64,000 bases of DNA, from contig NW_026063245.1 in NCBI RefSeq assembly GCF_024362695.1, positions 523,501-587,500 on the forward strand, in the 5' to 3' direction. The notes under the pieces are model-generated. The model made no database searches and had not been told where the DNA came from. It worked only from the letters and a program-made list of their open reading frames with translations. Below are positions 44,308 through 57,110 of this stretch, in pieces. Numbering within the stretch: the stretch's first letter is position 1; each line of letters starts with the position of its first letter. Origin of the DNA: Pectinophora gossypiella (lineage: Eukaryota; Arthropoda; Insecta; Lepidoptera; Gelechiidae). The position numbers were made by a program, and so were the translations under genes.

Positions 44308-46836
44308 CAAGCTGGTACCCGCGACTTCGTCTGCGTACTTTTAATTTGAATATTAAGGATTATATAAAAGGAACGGTATAGCATGTGATTAAAAGAGAGT
44401 AAGTAGGTATATTTAAAAAAAATAAAAAATATCTGTTTACAGTCGTTATAAAGTACCTATGTATTCCATTGAGTGGCAGAAATTACCTAGGAATATTTAT
44501 CGGTCCCTTATGTCCAAGACACTTACAGGGGTCAGCGTCACGTTGTGTACAAAAATATTTTAAAATGACCTAATTTAAAACTTTTTTGTACACAACGTTT
44601 GCTATTTTGTTATTATTTGTTCAAATGTAGAAATTGTTTGGACTCGACACTCGCGAGCAGGCCACGTATACACCACGTGCGCTCCCCCACCACAAGACAG
44701 CGCCGTTGACTGCCGCCACACTTCGGCGAATGTGCGCGACGACGAACGACGACCGACGGCAGTGGCGGCGATGCAGAGTATTCGTTAAAAGGAACTTTAT
44801 CTACAAAAGCCAAATTTTTTTAACTTGATACACCCAAAACTACTAAATATCATGTTCCTAGGTTCAGTGGTTAATATTTTGTATACAAAAAGTTTGGCTT
44901 CGTAGTTCCCGTTCCGAATCCGTTCCGTTCCGTTCGAATTTCGGAAAATCCGTTTGTTGAAAAACTCTGCACATCCTAAGAGACCTACGTACCAAGTTTC
45001 ATGGTTTTATCTTCAAAAATGACGAATACCCATACAAACATTCAACCCGTATTTCACCCCCATACTGGTAAAAATTTCAAAATGCTTGAACAAACGATTT
45101 TTTGTTTGTTATTTAGTGCCTAAACACAAAATTTAATATTTTTATCTTGAAAAATGACGAACCTCATAAAAAATTTCAACACCTATTTCATCCCCTCAAA
45201 GATCGAATTTTCAAAAACGCTTTAACAAATTGTTTTTTTATTTCTTATCAAGTTCCTAAATATAAAGTTTCGTGGTTTTATCCCCAAAAATGACGAACTC
45301 CCATACAAACTTTCAACCCTCATTTCACCCCCTCACTGGTCGAAATTTCAGCAACGCTAGAACAAATGTTTAATTATTTTTTATCAAGTGCTTAAATATA
45401 AAGTTTCATGGATTTATATTTTAAAATTAAAATATCCCATACAAACTTTCAACCCCTATTTCAATCTCTTCGTCCCTTCTTTTCGCAATAAAAGGTATCC
45501 TATTTTCTTTCTCAGGGTCTAAAGATTGTCTGTGCCAAATTTAATCAAAATCGGTTGAGAGGTTTTAGCGGGAAAGCGTAACAGACAGACAGACAGACAG
45601 AGTTACTTTCGCATTTATAATATTAGTAAGGATTATTTTCCCTCGTTAAATAGTAAACAAACTAAGTGTAGGTGTTATAATTTCGTTGAAGAACTGATTA
45701 CCTATCCGTTTCTTTGTCTAAAATGAGTATTACCTTATTACTATGATTGATTACTGGGCTTAAAGTTCGTATAAATGTCTATCGAATTACCTCCTCAAGT
45801 TTAAAGCGTAGCTAGTCATGTAGTACTATATTAATTATGTGGTGTAAGTAATTAGATTTTATCTGTATGTAATGTAATAGTTAGTTGAATAAAAAAACTT
45901 ATACAAATCAGATCAATTAATTGGCGTAATGTGATTCTAGAAAGAGTTTTAATGTTAATAGATAGCTAGCTATAGCTATGTGTAGGTTCCTGTAGGAATG
46001 AGATATAACTGTTTAATAAAGACAGTTGCATCAAAATTTTATCATAAATTCCCTAAATTATGGCGCCTACCTACCCTCTAAGTTAGAAAAGTGATCAAAT
46101 ACTAACTTGAGGTCACTCAGTTTAAAAAAAAACATCGAAATCATTCCAGTAGCTATGGCGTCATGCGCTTCTTGACACGATCACGAAATCTAGATTTCCG
46201 CGGGAATGAGGTATTTTCCCGCCATAAAAAGTAGCCTGTGTCCGTGCCTAAGATCCTATCTTTAAATTAACCAAGTCTTATAAAATTCCGTTCAGACGTT
46301 AAGGCGTGAATGAGGCAAACTTTTAAAACAAACAATTAAAAATCACTAACCTAGTTTTCTGTCTACTGCCTACGCCTTAAGTACGATAGCATAAATATTA
46401 ATAGGCCATATCCTTTTCTAGATTACTATCTATCAGCTAACTAAATTTCATCAAAATCCGTTGAGCCGTTTAGGCATGATAGACAAAACTCCCAGCAAAA
46501 ACCATAAAAAAATCACTAACTCAATTCAGTTTTCTGCCTACTTCCTACCCCCTAAGTACGATGACGTGATCAATTTGATCGTACAACCGTTTTTAGATAA
46601 CCAACTATTACCTTACTAAATTTCATTAAAATCCGTTCAGCCGTTTAGACGTGAAAGAGCAAAAGTCCCAACAAAAACGACTACAAATCACTAAATCAAT
46701 TTAGTTATCTGCCAACTGCCTACCCCCTAAGAACGATGGCGTGATTATTTATAGCCTATGACCATTTCTAGGTTATCATCTATCACCATACCAAATTTCA
46801 TCAAAATCCGTTGAGCCGTTTAGGCGTGAAAGAGTA

Positions 46837-46901
<65 letters not shown>

Positions 46902-46932
46902 GTTACTTTCGCATTTATAATATTAGTATGGA
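44308..46932 (-). mobile_element. Chimeric Helitron, copy B
   Basis: Same composite as copy A, with the internal 5' terminus near 45,630. Inserted between A44307 and T46933 of Helitron E2. Its 3' end reads CTTG instead of CTAG on the minus strand, a one-base departure from the CTRR rule. Confidence 0.9.
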
Positions 46933-47034
46933 TCTGTAGAGAGGTCAATTCTGTACATTAAATATTTTTTCAAAATAACTATCAGGGGGTGATAAGTGGT
47001 CGATACTGATGCCAAAAATGCAATCAGTAAAATT

Positions 47035-47075
<41 letters not shown>

Positions 47076-47216
47076 ATGTTCCTTATAGAAACAAAAACTA
47101 CTAGACGGATTTTAATGAAACTTGGTACAATTATTCTTCACACTCCTGGACAGGTTATAGTATACCTTTCATCACGCTACAATCAATAGGAGCAGAGTAG
47201 TGAAGGGAAATTCTTT

Positions 47217-48480
47217 TGTATGAAAAATCTAAACCACTCAAGTTAGACGTTTGAAATTTGGCATGCAGGTACCTTAGATACCGTAGAGGTGCACTAAGAA
47301 AGGAATTTCCGAAATTCCTACGGGAACGGGAATTAGCGGGAAAATCCTTTTGTATGAAAAATCTAAACCACTCAAGTTAGACGTTTGAAATTTGGCACGC
47401 AGGTACCTTAGATACCGTAGAGGTACACTAAGAAAGGAATTCCCGAAATTCTCACGGGAACGGGAATGCGGGAAAATCCTTTTGTATGAAAAATCTAAAC
47501 CACTCAAGTTAGACGTTTGAAATTTGGCATGCAGATACCTTAGGTACCGTAGAGGTGCACTAAGAAAGGAATTCCCGAAATTCCCACGAGAACGGGAATT
47601 AGCGGGAAAATCCTTTTGTATGAAAAATCTAAACCACTCAAGTTAGACGTTTGAAATTTGTCATGCAGGTACCTTAGGTACCGTAAAGGTGCATTAAGAA
47701 AGGAATTCCCGAAATTTCCACGAGAACGGGAATTAGCGGGAAAATCCTTTTGTATGAAAAATCTAAACCATTCAAGTTAGATGTTTGAAATTTGTCATGC
47801 AGGTACCTTAGATACCGTAGAGGTGTACTAAGAAAGGAATTCCCGAAATTCTCACGGGAACGGGAATTAGCGGGAAAATCCTTTTGTATGAAAAATCTAA
47901 ACCACTCAAGTTAGACGTTTGAAATTTGGCATGCAGGTACCATAGGTACCGTAGAGGTGCACTAAGAAAGAAATTCCCAAAATTCTCACGGGAACGGGAA
48001 TTAGCGGGAAAATCCTTTTGTATGAAAAATCTAAACCATTCAAGTTAGATGTTTGAAATTTGTCATGCAGGTACCTTAGATACCGTAGAGGTGTACTAAG
48101 AAAGGAATTTCAATTCCCACGGGAACGGGAATTAGCGGGAAAATCCTTTTGTATGAAAAATCTAAACCACTCAAGCTAGACGTTTGAAATTTGGCATGCA
48201 GGTGCCTTAGATACCGTAGAGGTGTACTAAGAAAGGAATTTCAATTCCCACGGGAACGGGAATTAGCGGGAAAATCCTTTTGTATGAAAAATCTAAACCA
48301 CTCAAGCTAGACGTTTGAAATTTGGCATGCAGGTACCATAGGTACCGTAGAGGTGCACTAAGAAAGGAATTCCCAAATTTCTCACGGGAACGGGAATTAG
48401 CGGGAAAATCCTTTTGTATGAAAAATCTAAACCACTCAAGTTAGACGTTTGAAATTTGGCATGCAGGTACTTTAGTAAAC
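47217..48480 (+). repeat. Tandem array, about 133-bp unit, ten copies
   Basis: Same unit as 13,217-14,150. Units start near 47,217, 47,350, 47,482 and so on to 48,416. Two adjacent units (about 48,100 and 48,235) share a GGAATTTCAATTCCCACGGG deletion variant, pointing to recent local duplication. Confidence 0.85.
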
Positions 48481-49089
48481 TTAAAGCTTAGTTGCAACAG
48501 GATATTACAAAATTCCCACGGGAACGGTAGTTAGCGGGAAAAAACATTTGTATGAAAAAATCGAAACCGCGTAAGATAGAAGATGTTTTCAATTCAATTA
48601 AATTAAATTATTTATTGCATTCCATGTAGTACAATGGGGTGTTACATAGGCATAGGAACTAAAACATGGACCCTGTAGGGCACAGCAACGTTGAAGGGAA
48701 GAGAGGAAGTGTGTATTAAAATGAAAACTCAATGAACAATCAATTAAAAAAAATCAATTCAATCAATTGATTCAATCTAGCATGCATGCATACCTTAGTA
48801 AATATAAAGTTTATTTTTGGCTGTATTTTGAAAAATGGGAGTTATTGGGAAAAAAATTGTACTTATGAAAAAATCTAAACTGCATAAGTATGCACTCCCA
48901 CACACACAAAGATCTCTCTCTTATATAACACGCCACGCGGACGAAGTCGCGGGCAAAAGCTAGTATATAATAAGGGACTTAATATTATGTGGTAGGATGA
49001 ATCACACTTATTGTTTTGCGAGATCTTACCTACACATTATAATTATAGATTATGATTCGTATATGCTCTCTAAAAAGTCTGAAATAAAA

Positions 49090-49391
49090 TTAAGCAAAAT
49101 TAAAAATTTTGAAAAAACCCACGACGGTAAAAATCTCATCGAAAAAGAATAAAATAACTCAAAACCCCCGACTAAACCCAATTATTATGTAACGAAATAT
49201 TATATTAGACTTAAAAATACTTTCTAAAAAGAGTTGATATCTCGAGACATCGGTAATAGATATACTTAAGTACCTAAACAATGAATATGGATGTTTACAG
49301 TTTTTTCCTAACGTGTCTGTTTCTCGAAAATATACTTAAATGTAGCGATAATAATTTTACCATAATACATAACCGAGGAATATCCGTCGGG
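49090..49391 (+). repeat. Foldback F3, single left arm
   Basis: Left arm only; breaks at CCGTCGGGG and is followed within 30 bp by a complete foldback. Confidence 0.8.
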
Positions 49392-49418
49392 GTTTGCTTA
49401 ATTTTTTAAAAATAAAAT

Positions 49419-50161
49419 TAAGCAAAATTAAAAATTTTGAAAAAACCCACGACGGTAAAAATATCATCGGAAAAGAATAAAATAACTCAAAACCCCCGAC
49501 TTAACCCAATTATTATGTAACGAAATATTATATTAGACTTAAAAATACTTTCTAAAAAAGAGTTGATATCTCGAGACATCGGTAATAGATATACTTAAGT
49601 ACCTAAACAATGAATATGGATGTTTACAGTTTTTTCCTAACGTGTCTGTTTCTCGAAGATATACTTAAATGTAGCGATAATAATTTTACCATAATACATA
49701 ACCGAGGAATATCCGTCGGGGGCTGCCATTAACCCAGCTAAAGTTTTTCTAGTGACGTGAATACAATTATTGAAGAATTGTAGATGTTTAACGACGACAT
49801 AAAATACACTTATGAGTATGATTACATTTCTGTTGAAATTTCATATAGAAAAGACAGCCCCCGACGGATATTCCTCGGTTATGTATTATGGTAAAATTAT
49901 TATCGCTACATTTAAGTATATCTTCGAGAAACAGACACGTTAGGAAAAAACTGTAAACATCCATATTCATTGTTTAGGTACTTAAGTATATCTATTACCG
50001 ATGTCTCGAGATATCAACTCTTTTTTAGAAAGTATTTTTAAGTCTAATATAATATTTCGTTACATAATAATTGGGTTAAGTCGGGGGTTTTGAGTTATTT
50101 TATTCTTTTTCGATGATATTTTTACCGTCGTGGGTTTTTTCAAAATTTTTAATTTTGCTTA
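49419..50161. repeat. Foldback F4, complete
   Basis: Full palindrome like F1 with the same AAGCAAAATT/AATTTTGCTT ends. Arms carry the single ATGTTTAC site that is duplicated in F2. Confidence 0.85.
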
Positions 50162-50222
50162 ATCCTATTAGTGGAAATAAAACACATTTGGTATGAGAAT
50201 ATTGTTTTATACTTATAGTAAA

Positions 50223-52753
50223 CTAGCTGGTACCCGCGACTTCGTCTGCGTACTTTTAATTTGAATATTAAGGATTATATAAAAGGAACGGTATAGCATG
50301 TGATTAAAAGAGAGTAAGTAGGTATATTTAAAAAAAATAAAAAATATCTGTTTACAGTCGTTATAAAGTACCTATGTATTCCATTGAGTGGCAGAAATTA
50401 CCTAGGAATATTTATCGGTCCCTTATGTCCAAGACACTTACAGGGGTCAGCGTCACGTTGTGTACAAAAATATTTTAAAATGACCTAATTTAAAACTTTT
50501 TTGTACACAACGTTTGCTATTTTGTTATTATTTGTTAAAATGTAGAAATTGTTTGGACTCGACACTCGCGAGCAGGCCACGTATACACCACGTGCGCTCC
50601 CCCACCACAAGACAGCGCCGTTGACTGCCGCCACACTTCGGCGAATGTGCGCGACGACGAACGACGACCGACGGCAGTGGCGGCGATGCAGAGTATTCGT
50701 TAAAAGGAACTTTATCTACAAAAGCCAAATTTTTTTAACTTGATACACCCAAAACTACTAAATATCATGTTCCTAGGTTCAGTGGTTAATATTTTGTATA
50801 CAAAAAGTTTGGCTTCGTAGTTCCCGTTCCGAATCCGTTCCGTTCCGTTCGAATTTCGGAAAATCCGTTTGTTGAAAAACTCTGCACATCCTAAGAGACC
50901 TACGTACCAAGTTTCATGGTTTTATCTTCAAAAATGACGAATACCCATACAAACATTCAACCCGTATTTCACCCCCATACTGGTAAAAATTTCAAAATGC
51001 TTGAACAAACGATTTTTTGTTTGTTATTTAGTGCCTAAACACAAAATTTAATATTTTTATCTTGAAAAATGACGAACCTCATAAAAAATTTCAACACCTA
51101 TTTCATCCCCTCAAAGATCGAATTTTCAAAAACGCTTTAACAAATTGTTTTTTTATTTCTTATCAAGTTCCTAAATATAAAGTTTCGTGGTTTTATCCCC
51201 AAAAATGACGAACTCCCATACAAACTTTCAACCCTCATTTCACCCCCTCACTGGTCGAAATTTCAGCAACGCTAGAACAAATGTTTAATTATTTTTTATC
51301 AAGTGCTTAAATATAAAGTTTCATGGATTTATATTTTAAAATTAAAATATCCCATACAAACTTTCAACCCCTATTTCAATCTCTTCGTCCCTTCTTTTCG
51401 CAATAAAAGGTATCCTATTTTCTTTCTCAGGGTCTAAAGATTGTCTGTGCCAAATTTAATCAAAATCGGTTGAGAGGTTTTAGCGGGAAAGCGTAACAGA
51501 CAGACAGACAGACAGAGTTACTTTCGCATTTATAATATTAGTAAGGATTATTTTCCCTCGTTAAATAGTAAACAAACTAAGTGTAGGTGTTATAATTTCG
51601 TTGACGAACTGATTACCTATCCGTTTCTTTGTCTAAAATGAGTATTACCTTATTACTATGATTGATTACTGGGCTTAAAGTTCGTATAAATGTCTATCGA
51701 ATTACCTCCTCAAGTTTAAAGCGTAGCTAGTCATGTAGTACTATATTAATTATGTGGTGTAAGTAATTAGATTTTATCTGTATGTAATGTAATAGTTAGT
51801 TGAATAAAAAAACTTATACAAATCAGATCAATTAATTGGCGTAATGTGATTCTAGAAAGAGTTTTAATGTTAATAGATAGCTAGCTATAGCTATGTGTAG
51901 GTTCCTGTAGGAATGAGATATAACTGTTTAATAAAGACAGTTGCATCAAAATTTTATCATAAATTCCCTAAATTATGGCGCCTACCTACCCTCTAAGTTA
52001 GAAAAGTGATCAAATACTAACTTGAGGTCACTCAGTTTAAAAAAAAACATCGAAATCATTCCAGTAGCTATGGCGTCATGCGCTTCTTGACACGATCACG
52101 AAATCTAGATTTCCGCGGGAATGAGGTATTTTCCCGCCATAAAAAGTAGCCTGTGTCCGTGCCTAAGATCCTATCTTTAAATTAACCAAGTCTTATAAAA
52201 TTCCGTTCAGACGTTAAGGCGTGAATGAGGCAAACTTTTAAAACAAACAATTAAAAATCACTAACCTAGTTTTCTGTCTACTGCCTACGCCTTAAGTACG
52301 ATAGCATAAATATTAATAGGCCATATCCTTTTCTAGATTACTATCTATCAGCTAACTAAATTTCATCAAAATCCGTTGAGCCGTTTAGGCATGATAGACA
52401 AAACTCCCAGCAAAAACCATAAAAAAATCACTAACTCAATTCAGTTTTCTGCCTACTTCCTACCCCCTAAGTACGATGACGTGATCAATTTGATCGTACA
52501 ACCGTTTTTACATAACCAACTATTACCTTACTAAATTTCATTAAAATCCGTTCAGCCGTTTAGACGTGAAAGAGCAAAAGTCCCAACAAAAACGACTACA
52601 AATCACTAAATCAATTTAGTTATCTGCCAACTGCCTACCCCCTAAGAACGATGGCGTGATTATTTATAGCCTATGACCATTTCTAGGTTATCATCTATCA
52701 CCATACCAAATTTCATCAAAATCCGTTGAGCCGTTTAGGCGTGAAAGAGTATC

Positions 52754-52800
<47 letters not shown>

Positions 52801-52831
52801 GTTACTTTCGCATTTATAATATTAGTATGGA
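50223..52831 (-). mobile_element. Chimeric Helitron, copy C
   Basis: Composite as in copies A and B. CTAG end at 50,223, internal 5' terminus near 51,550, outer 5' terminus at 52,831; lies between A50222 and T52832. No protein-coding content. The 66- and 64-codon frames over the GC-rich block recur in all three copies because the sequence is conserved. Confidence 0.9.
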
Positions 52832-53049
52832 TGAGTCTTAGACCACTTCTTATTAAGAAAAATGTAACACAATACAGCTCTTCAGCTTGAACTTAATAAA
52901 AATATTATTTTCTAGAAAAATACTCATTACAAATTAAATAACAACATAATTAATAATCAGCCTTTTTGTTTCTCTTCTAGTTTTTAATTTAACGTATTTC
53001 GAATAGGAACTTAATCAATCACAGTCGAATCAGTCGTACAATTACTAAC
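52832..53049. other. Flank between Helitron C and piggyBac ORF
   Basis: AT-rich; presumably the 3' region of the piggyBac element. I could not see its inverted end or a TTAA target. Confidence 0.5.
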
Positions 53050-54339
53050 TTAGGTCACGGTATGATAAGTTAAAAAGCAGTTTTTGTCCCGAGACATACA
53101 TAAATAAACATCGCATTTTAAACATCGAATTTTCGAGCGACTTTTGCAATCCTCTAAGCGACAGGACCTTGGCGACTTTATGTCATCACTGGTTGGCCAG
53201 TGGTCATAACCGTCATACCTTTTGCCATCAGACGGCCGAACTGCAGGTCTGTATATTAAATACTCTCGACGCGGAGCTAGCTGAGGCTCGTCTTCGGTTT
53301 CGATACGTCTTCGTTCTGGTGTACAGGCCAGCGTATTCGCTACATCCATGCGAAAATCCAGGAGTTCCATAATGTCTTTTCTGGCATAGCCATTGGCTAA
53401 GCAGTCGTTCTTATATTGCCTGTGGCAATTTACTAAAGCCAAATCCAAAAAGTGTATTATGACTTTCAATGTCCATTTCTTGGTCTTAATGAAAGTCCGG
53501 TAGTATTCCATCCCTTGGTCGAGCACATCAACACCGCCCATGTAACGGTTATAGTTTTGGACTACTTTTGGGGCTGATACATCAATGTAACTCTTTCTGT
53601 TTTTATCCCACCTTTTTACGAGAGTCGTCACTCCTGCGCCAGTACAATTCGATGCAAGTAAAACTGACTTATTATCTTTCCATTTGGTAATTACTGTAGG
53701 TGAGCAAATGAACTGTTGGGTGTCGCCACGATTCATTTCGGTATCTTTTTTTAATTTCAGTGTCGCCCTATCAGGGATTCTATTCAACATTATTGTTCCC
53801 GTAGAATGTAGGTTCATTTTGTTCATTTCTTCAATTAGTGGGATGGTAGTAAAATACCTGTCGTGATAAACACAGCTGCCCGGCGGAATACTCTTAACCA
53901 AGTGTAAAATCACAGAAGGCCCAAGGCCGAGATTAGTATCGCCAAACATTGATTTTGCTCCTCTATAGATTTCAAAATCTAGCATAAGTCCATTACTAGT
54001 AGTCAAGACAAAGTTTTTTAAGCCCACTGGACGTGGCTTGTTTTTAACCACCTGACGGAGCTTACAACGTCCAGTGAACGGAATCATTTGCTCGTCAATG
54101 GAGTAAAACCCTGGCACTCTTTCTATATTGTTACACGCTTCCTTTATTCTTTTTATTAATGGCTGCACTTTCCAGAGTGGATTATTTTTTTCAGACTCAG
54201 GTGGCGATTCTGTAGGAACAACGTGAAGTGCGTTACGGAGTATTAAAAATCGATCCATTGTCATTACGCTGCTAACTAAATCAAGTTTGATACCAGCTCT
54301 CCAATACCACGGCAATCTAGGGTAGGGAATGCAGCCCAT
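53050..54339 (-). pseudogene. piggyBac-type transposase, N-terminally truncated
   Basis: 429 codons. The catalytic acidic residues of the DDD family are present: SIDEQM (Asp82), VYHDRYFTT (Asp160) and MGGVDVLDQ (Asp271/Asp274). A C-terminal Cys-rich finger (CRLEDCKSR...CLKCDVYLC...C...H) binds the transposon end in this family. The frame starts at MGCIPYPRLPWYW, a position about 100-150 residues into typical proteins, so the N-terminus is missing; the upstream sequence is a LINE fragment from 54,340. The internal frame is clean, so the truncation may be fairly recent. Confidence 0.87.
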
Positions 54340-55700
54340 TTTTTGTCAATTAGCACACCCAGGTCCTTTATACACTCTACCTCACTTAAAATGGTCCCTT
54401 CTAGCAAATAAGCTGATCGAAATACATTTATTCTACGTGTGAATTCAATAAACAAACATTTATTAGCATTAAGATACATGCTATTCGACTTGCACCATAA
54501 ATTTAATTTATTTAAATCACTTTGTAGTAGATTAACATCAGATAATGAATTAATTCTTTTAACTAATTTAAGATCGTCAGCATACAAAAATGGTATTGAG
54601 AATTGAAATATATCTGGAATATCGTTTATAAATATGTTAAAAAGGATAGGACCAAGATGGGAGCCTTGGGGGACGCCGGAGGTAATTTTACATGTATTAG
54701 AAGCAAATCCGTTCACTACTACGTAGAAATTTCTATTGCTTAGGTAAGATTTAAGCCAGTGCAACGTAGGACCACTAAATCCGTACTTCGCCAACTTATC
54801 AACAAAAATACTATGCGAAACTTTGTCGAAAGCCTTGCTGAAGTCGGTATAAATGACGTCAACATCAGCACTTGAGTCCATATGACCAATAACTGTCTCT
54901 ACGAAAGACGCTAAATTAGTACAAGTCGATCGACCTCTAGTGAAACCATGCTGGTGATCAGACAGATGCTGTTTAAAGTAATTTTGAATATGTGGACAAA
55001 CAAGAGCTTCCAGTACTTTAGCAAAAGCCGATAAAATTGAGATCGGTCTGTAATTTCCGACTAGTCCGTCATCACCAGATTTATGGATCGGTACAACTTT
55101 TGCCATTTTCCATGCTGTTGGGAAGATACCAGAGCTTAGCGAAGAATTATAAATTAAAGTTAACGGCACAGCTAGTGTGTCAGCACAATTTGATATAAAT
55201 AATGGAGGAATTCCATCTGGCCCAGCACCCTTGGATTTATTTAAGGACTTAAAGCGCTTTTTAACTTCAGATTCCCCAATACAAAGATTTGTGAAACAAT
55301 CAGTACTATTTATTGCATCAACACTAGGGCTGTTGTGAGAGTCATTATTAATTACTGAGTTGACATCTTCATATACCGACCTGAAGTGGCCAGCGAATAA
55401 GTTGCAGATTCCGTCACCATCAGAACAACACGTATTGCCATCACTCATTGTAACAGGATAATTACTCTTATCTCCCCTCTTTTGCTTAATGAAAGACCAG
55501 AAATATTTGCAATTATTAGTAATGTTACTTTCTAAACATCTAACATAGTCATTATAATTTAAAAGAGCAAGTCTTTCACTTCTCGAACGCAGAAGGTTGA
55601 ACTCATGTGCATCTCTCGGATTGCCATATTTCTTCAATCGCCTGCGGACCTTTTCCTTTTTGGCGAGAATCCTAATGAGTGCTCTACTGTACCAGAAAGG
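54340..55700 (-). pseudogene. LINE fragment: RT domain cut at both ends
   Basis: About 450 codons of a Jockey/CR1-type ORF2. They run from the linker after the endonuclease (RRRLKKYGNPRDAHEF) through NYRPISIL, DFSKAFDKV, GVPQGSHLGPILF and FLYADDLKLV to DLGVLIDKK, where it joins the piggyBac sequence; the annotated stop lies in that sequence. The endonuclease and thumb are absent. RT motifs are intact. At the 5' side it abuts a BEL/Pao protease near 55,700. Confidence 0.85.
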
Positions 55701-56540
55701 GTAATGTTATACGATGTCAACCATCGCGAGCACGTCGCGCGGGCTGTACTTGACAGCGGCAGCACGTCATACCTCATAACGGAGCGAATGTTTCAGCGTC
55801 TGAATTTGCCCATAAAACAAGTTAACCAAACGGTTTTAGGTGTTGGAAATGCGTCGTCATTAATTACAAAAATGTGTCGTGTCAAAATTAAATCAATAAA
55901 CACCGACTATACTCGCAATATTGACTGCTTTGTTTTAACAACAATAATTGTAGATTTATCAAGTCGTCATGTGAACGTGTCGGAATTGAACATTCCGTCT
56001 GACTTGGCTTTATGTGATCCTAGCTTTAACTCACCGTCCTCTGTGGATTTAATTATCGGTGCCGATGTATTTTGGGACTTACTAGAATCACAAAAGATCT
56101 CACTAGGTGCAGGTAAACCTACACTTTGTAATACAAAATTGGGTTGGTTAATTTCCGGGCCTATAGGCCATGTCACTCATTCAGAATCCAATCCAATTTT
56201 ATGTAACTTTGCACATGTTGACCAGGGTAATCACACTCCTCATGATGTCATTGACACCCAATTAACGCGGTTCTGGCAACTCGAAGAAGTTGACATTAAG
56301 ACATCATATTATTCTGATGAGGAGCGGATGTGTGAAGAACATTTTATAAAAAAATGTTTCACGTTTAGAAACTAGTCGTTTCTGCGTTAGAATCCCGTTA
56401 AAACATTCTGAAAGTTTGCTAGATGATTCTTACAACAAGTCTCTAAAATGTCTTTGGTCATTAGAACGCAAGTTGAAAAATAATCCTGCGTTAAGGCAAA
56501 AATACTGTCAGTTTATGTCGGAGTATGAACGCCGAGTATG
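55700..56540 (+). pseudogene. BEL/Pao protease (peptidase A17) region
   Basis: The active-site motif ARAVLDSGSTSYLI falls at about 55,738-55,780, followed by ITERMFQRLNL and the DLIIGADVFWDLL flap region. The frame shifts near 56,365 (CFTFRN end); the next frame continues with KCLWSLERKL to a stop near 56,540. The first 30 or so residues of the longest frame (from 55,605) are antisense LINE sequence and not part of the protease. Confidence 0.82.
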
Positions 56541-56544
56541 AACG

Positions 56545-57110
56545 GTGAACAACGATCAGTCTGCCCATTACATACCGCATCACGGTGTTGAACGTGAAAG
56601 TAGTACAACTACTAAATTAAGAGTGGTTTATAATGGTAGTAGTCCCACAACATCAGGCCATTCTTTTAATGATATTCAGATGGTGGGACCTACCATTCAA
56701 GATGATCTGATTTCTATATTATTACGCTTTCGTCAACATAAATTCATTTTATCTGCAGATGTGGAAAAGATGTACAGGCAGATTGTTGTTCACCCCGATG
56801 ACAGGCATTTGCAGCAGATACTATGGAGGGATGATCCCTCTCATGATGTTAAGTCGTTCCAGCTCAACACCGTTACGTACGGCACGGCCAGTGCACCCTT
56901 TCTGGCTGTGAGATGTTTGAAGCAATGGGTATCGAGTGCACTGATGAGATGATCGCAGAGGTTATCCTTCACGATTTTTATGTAGATGACCTACTTACTG
57001 GTGCTGATTCCATTAGTGAAGGCATTAAAATACGTCAAGGCGTAACTAAGGCTCTTGCATCTGGGTGCATGCCACTGCGTAAGTGAAAATCTAATGAACC
57101 CCTGTTATTA
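56545..57110 (+). pseudogene. BEL/Pao reverse transcriptase
   Basis: LRVVYNGSSPTTSGHSFND (about residues 26-44), ILSADVEKMYRQI and TYGTASAPFLAVRCL are characteristic of BEL/Pao RT. A frameshift near 56,920 moves to the frame with ILHDFYVDDLLTG (catalytic YVDD at about 56,980). A TGA at 57,084-57,086 interrupts where the family has Trp (LRK-W-KSNE). The domain is inactive in this copy. Confidence 0.85.

Larger units (their letters stand above)
44291..48963 (+). mobile_element. Complete Helitron E2, split by Helitron B
   Basis: First 17 bp (TCTATACTTATAATAAA, 44,291-44,307), then Helitron B, then the remainder from 46,933 to CTAG at 48,963. It lies between A44290 and T48964, and copies Z and Y of the module have the uninterrupted site. 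Same family as 12,904-14,910, including the (CTGT)n run at 47,037-47,075, the 134-bp array and the LINE tail. No protein is encoded. Confidence 0.92.
42609..49089 (+). mobile_element. Non-coding ACCCACGACGG module, copy X
   Basis: Third copy of the module seen at 1,727-3,535 and 5,212-6,996. Own sequence is 42,609-44,290 and 48,964-49,089; a Helitron fills the gap. The 200-bp lead sequence occurs at 42,609 and again at 43,667. Closer to copy Z than to Y, because the SINE head is intact. Confidence 0.8.

Noticed and set aside
55605..55699. N-terminal extension of the BEL protease frame
   Set aside because: This stretch is antisense LINE sequence; homology to the protease begins only near 55,700.
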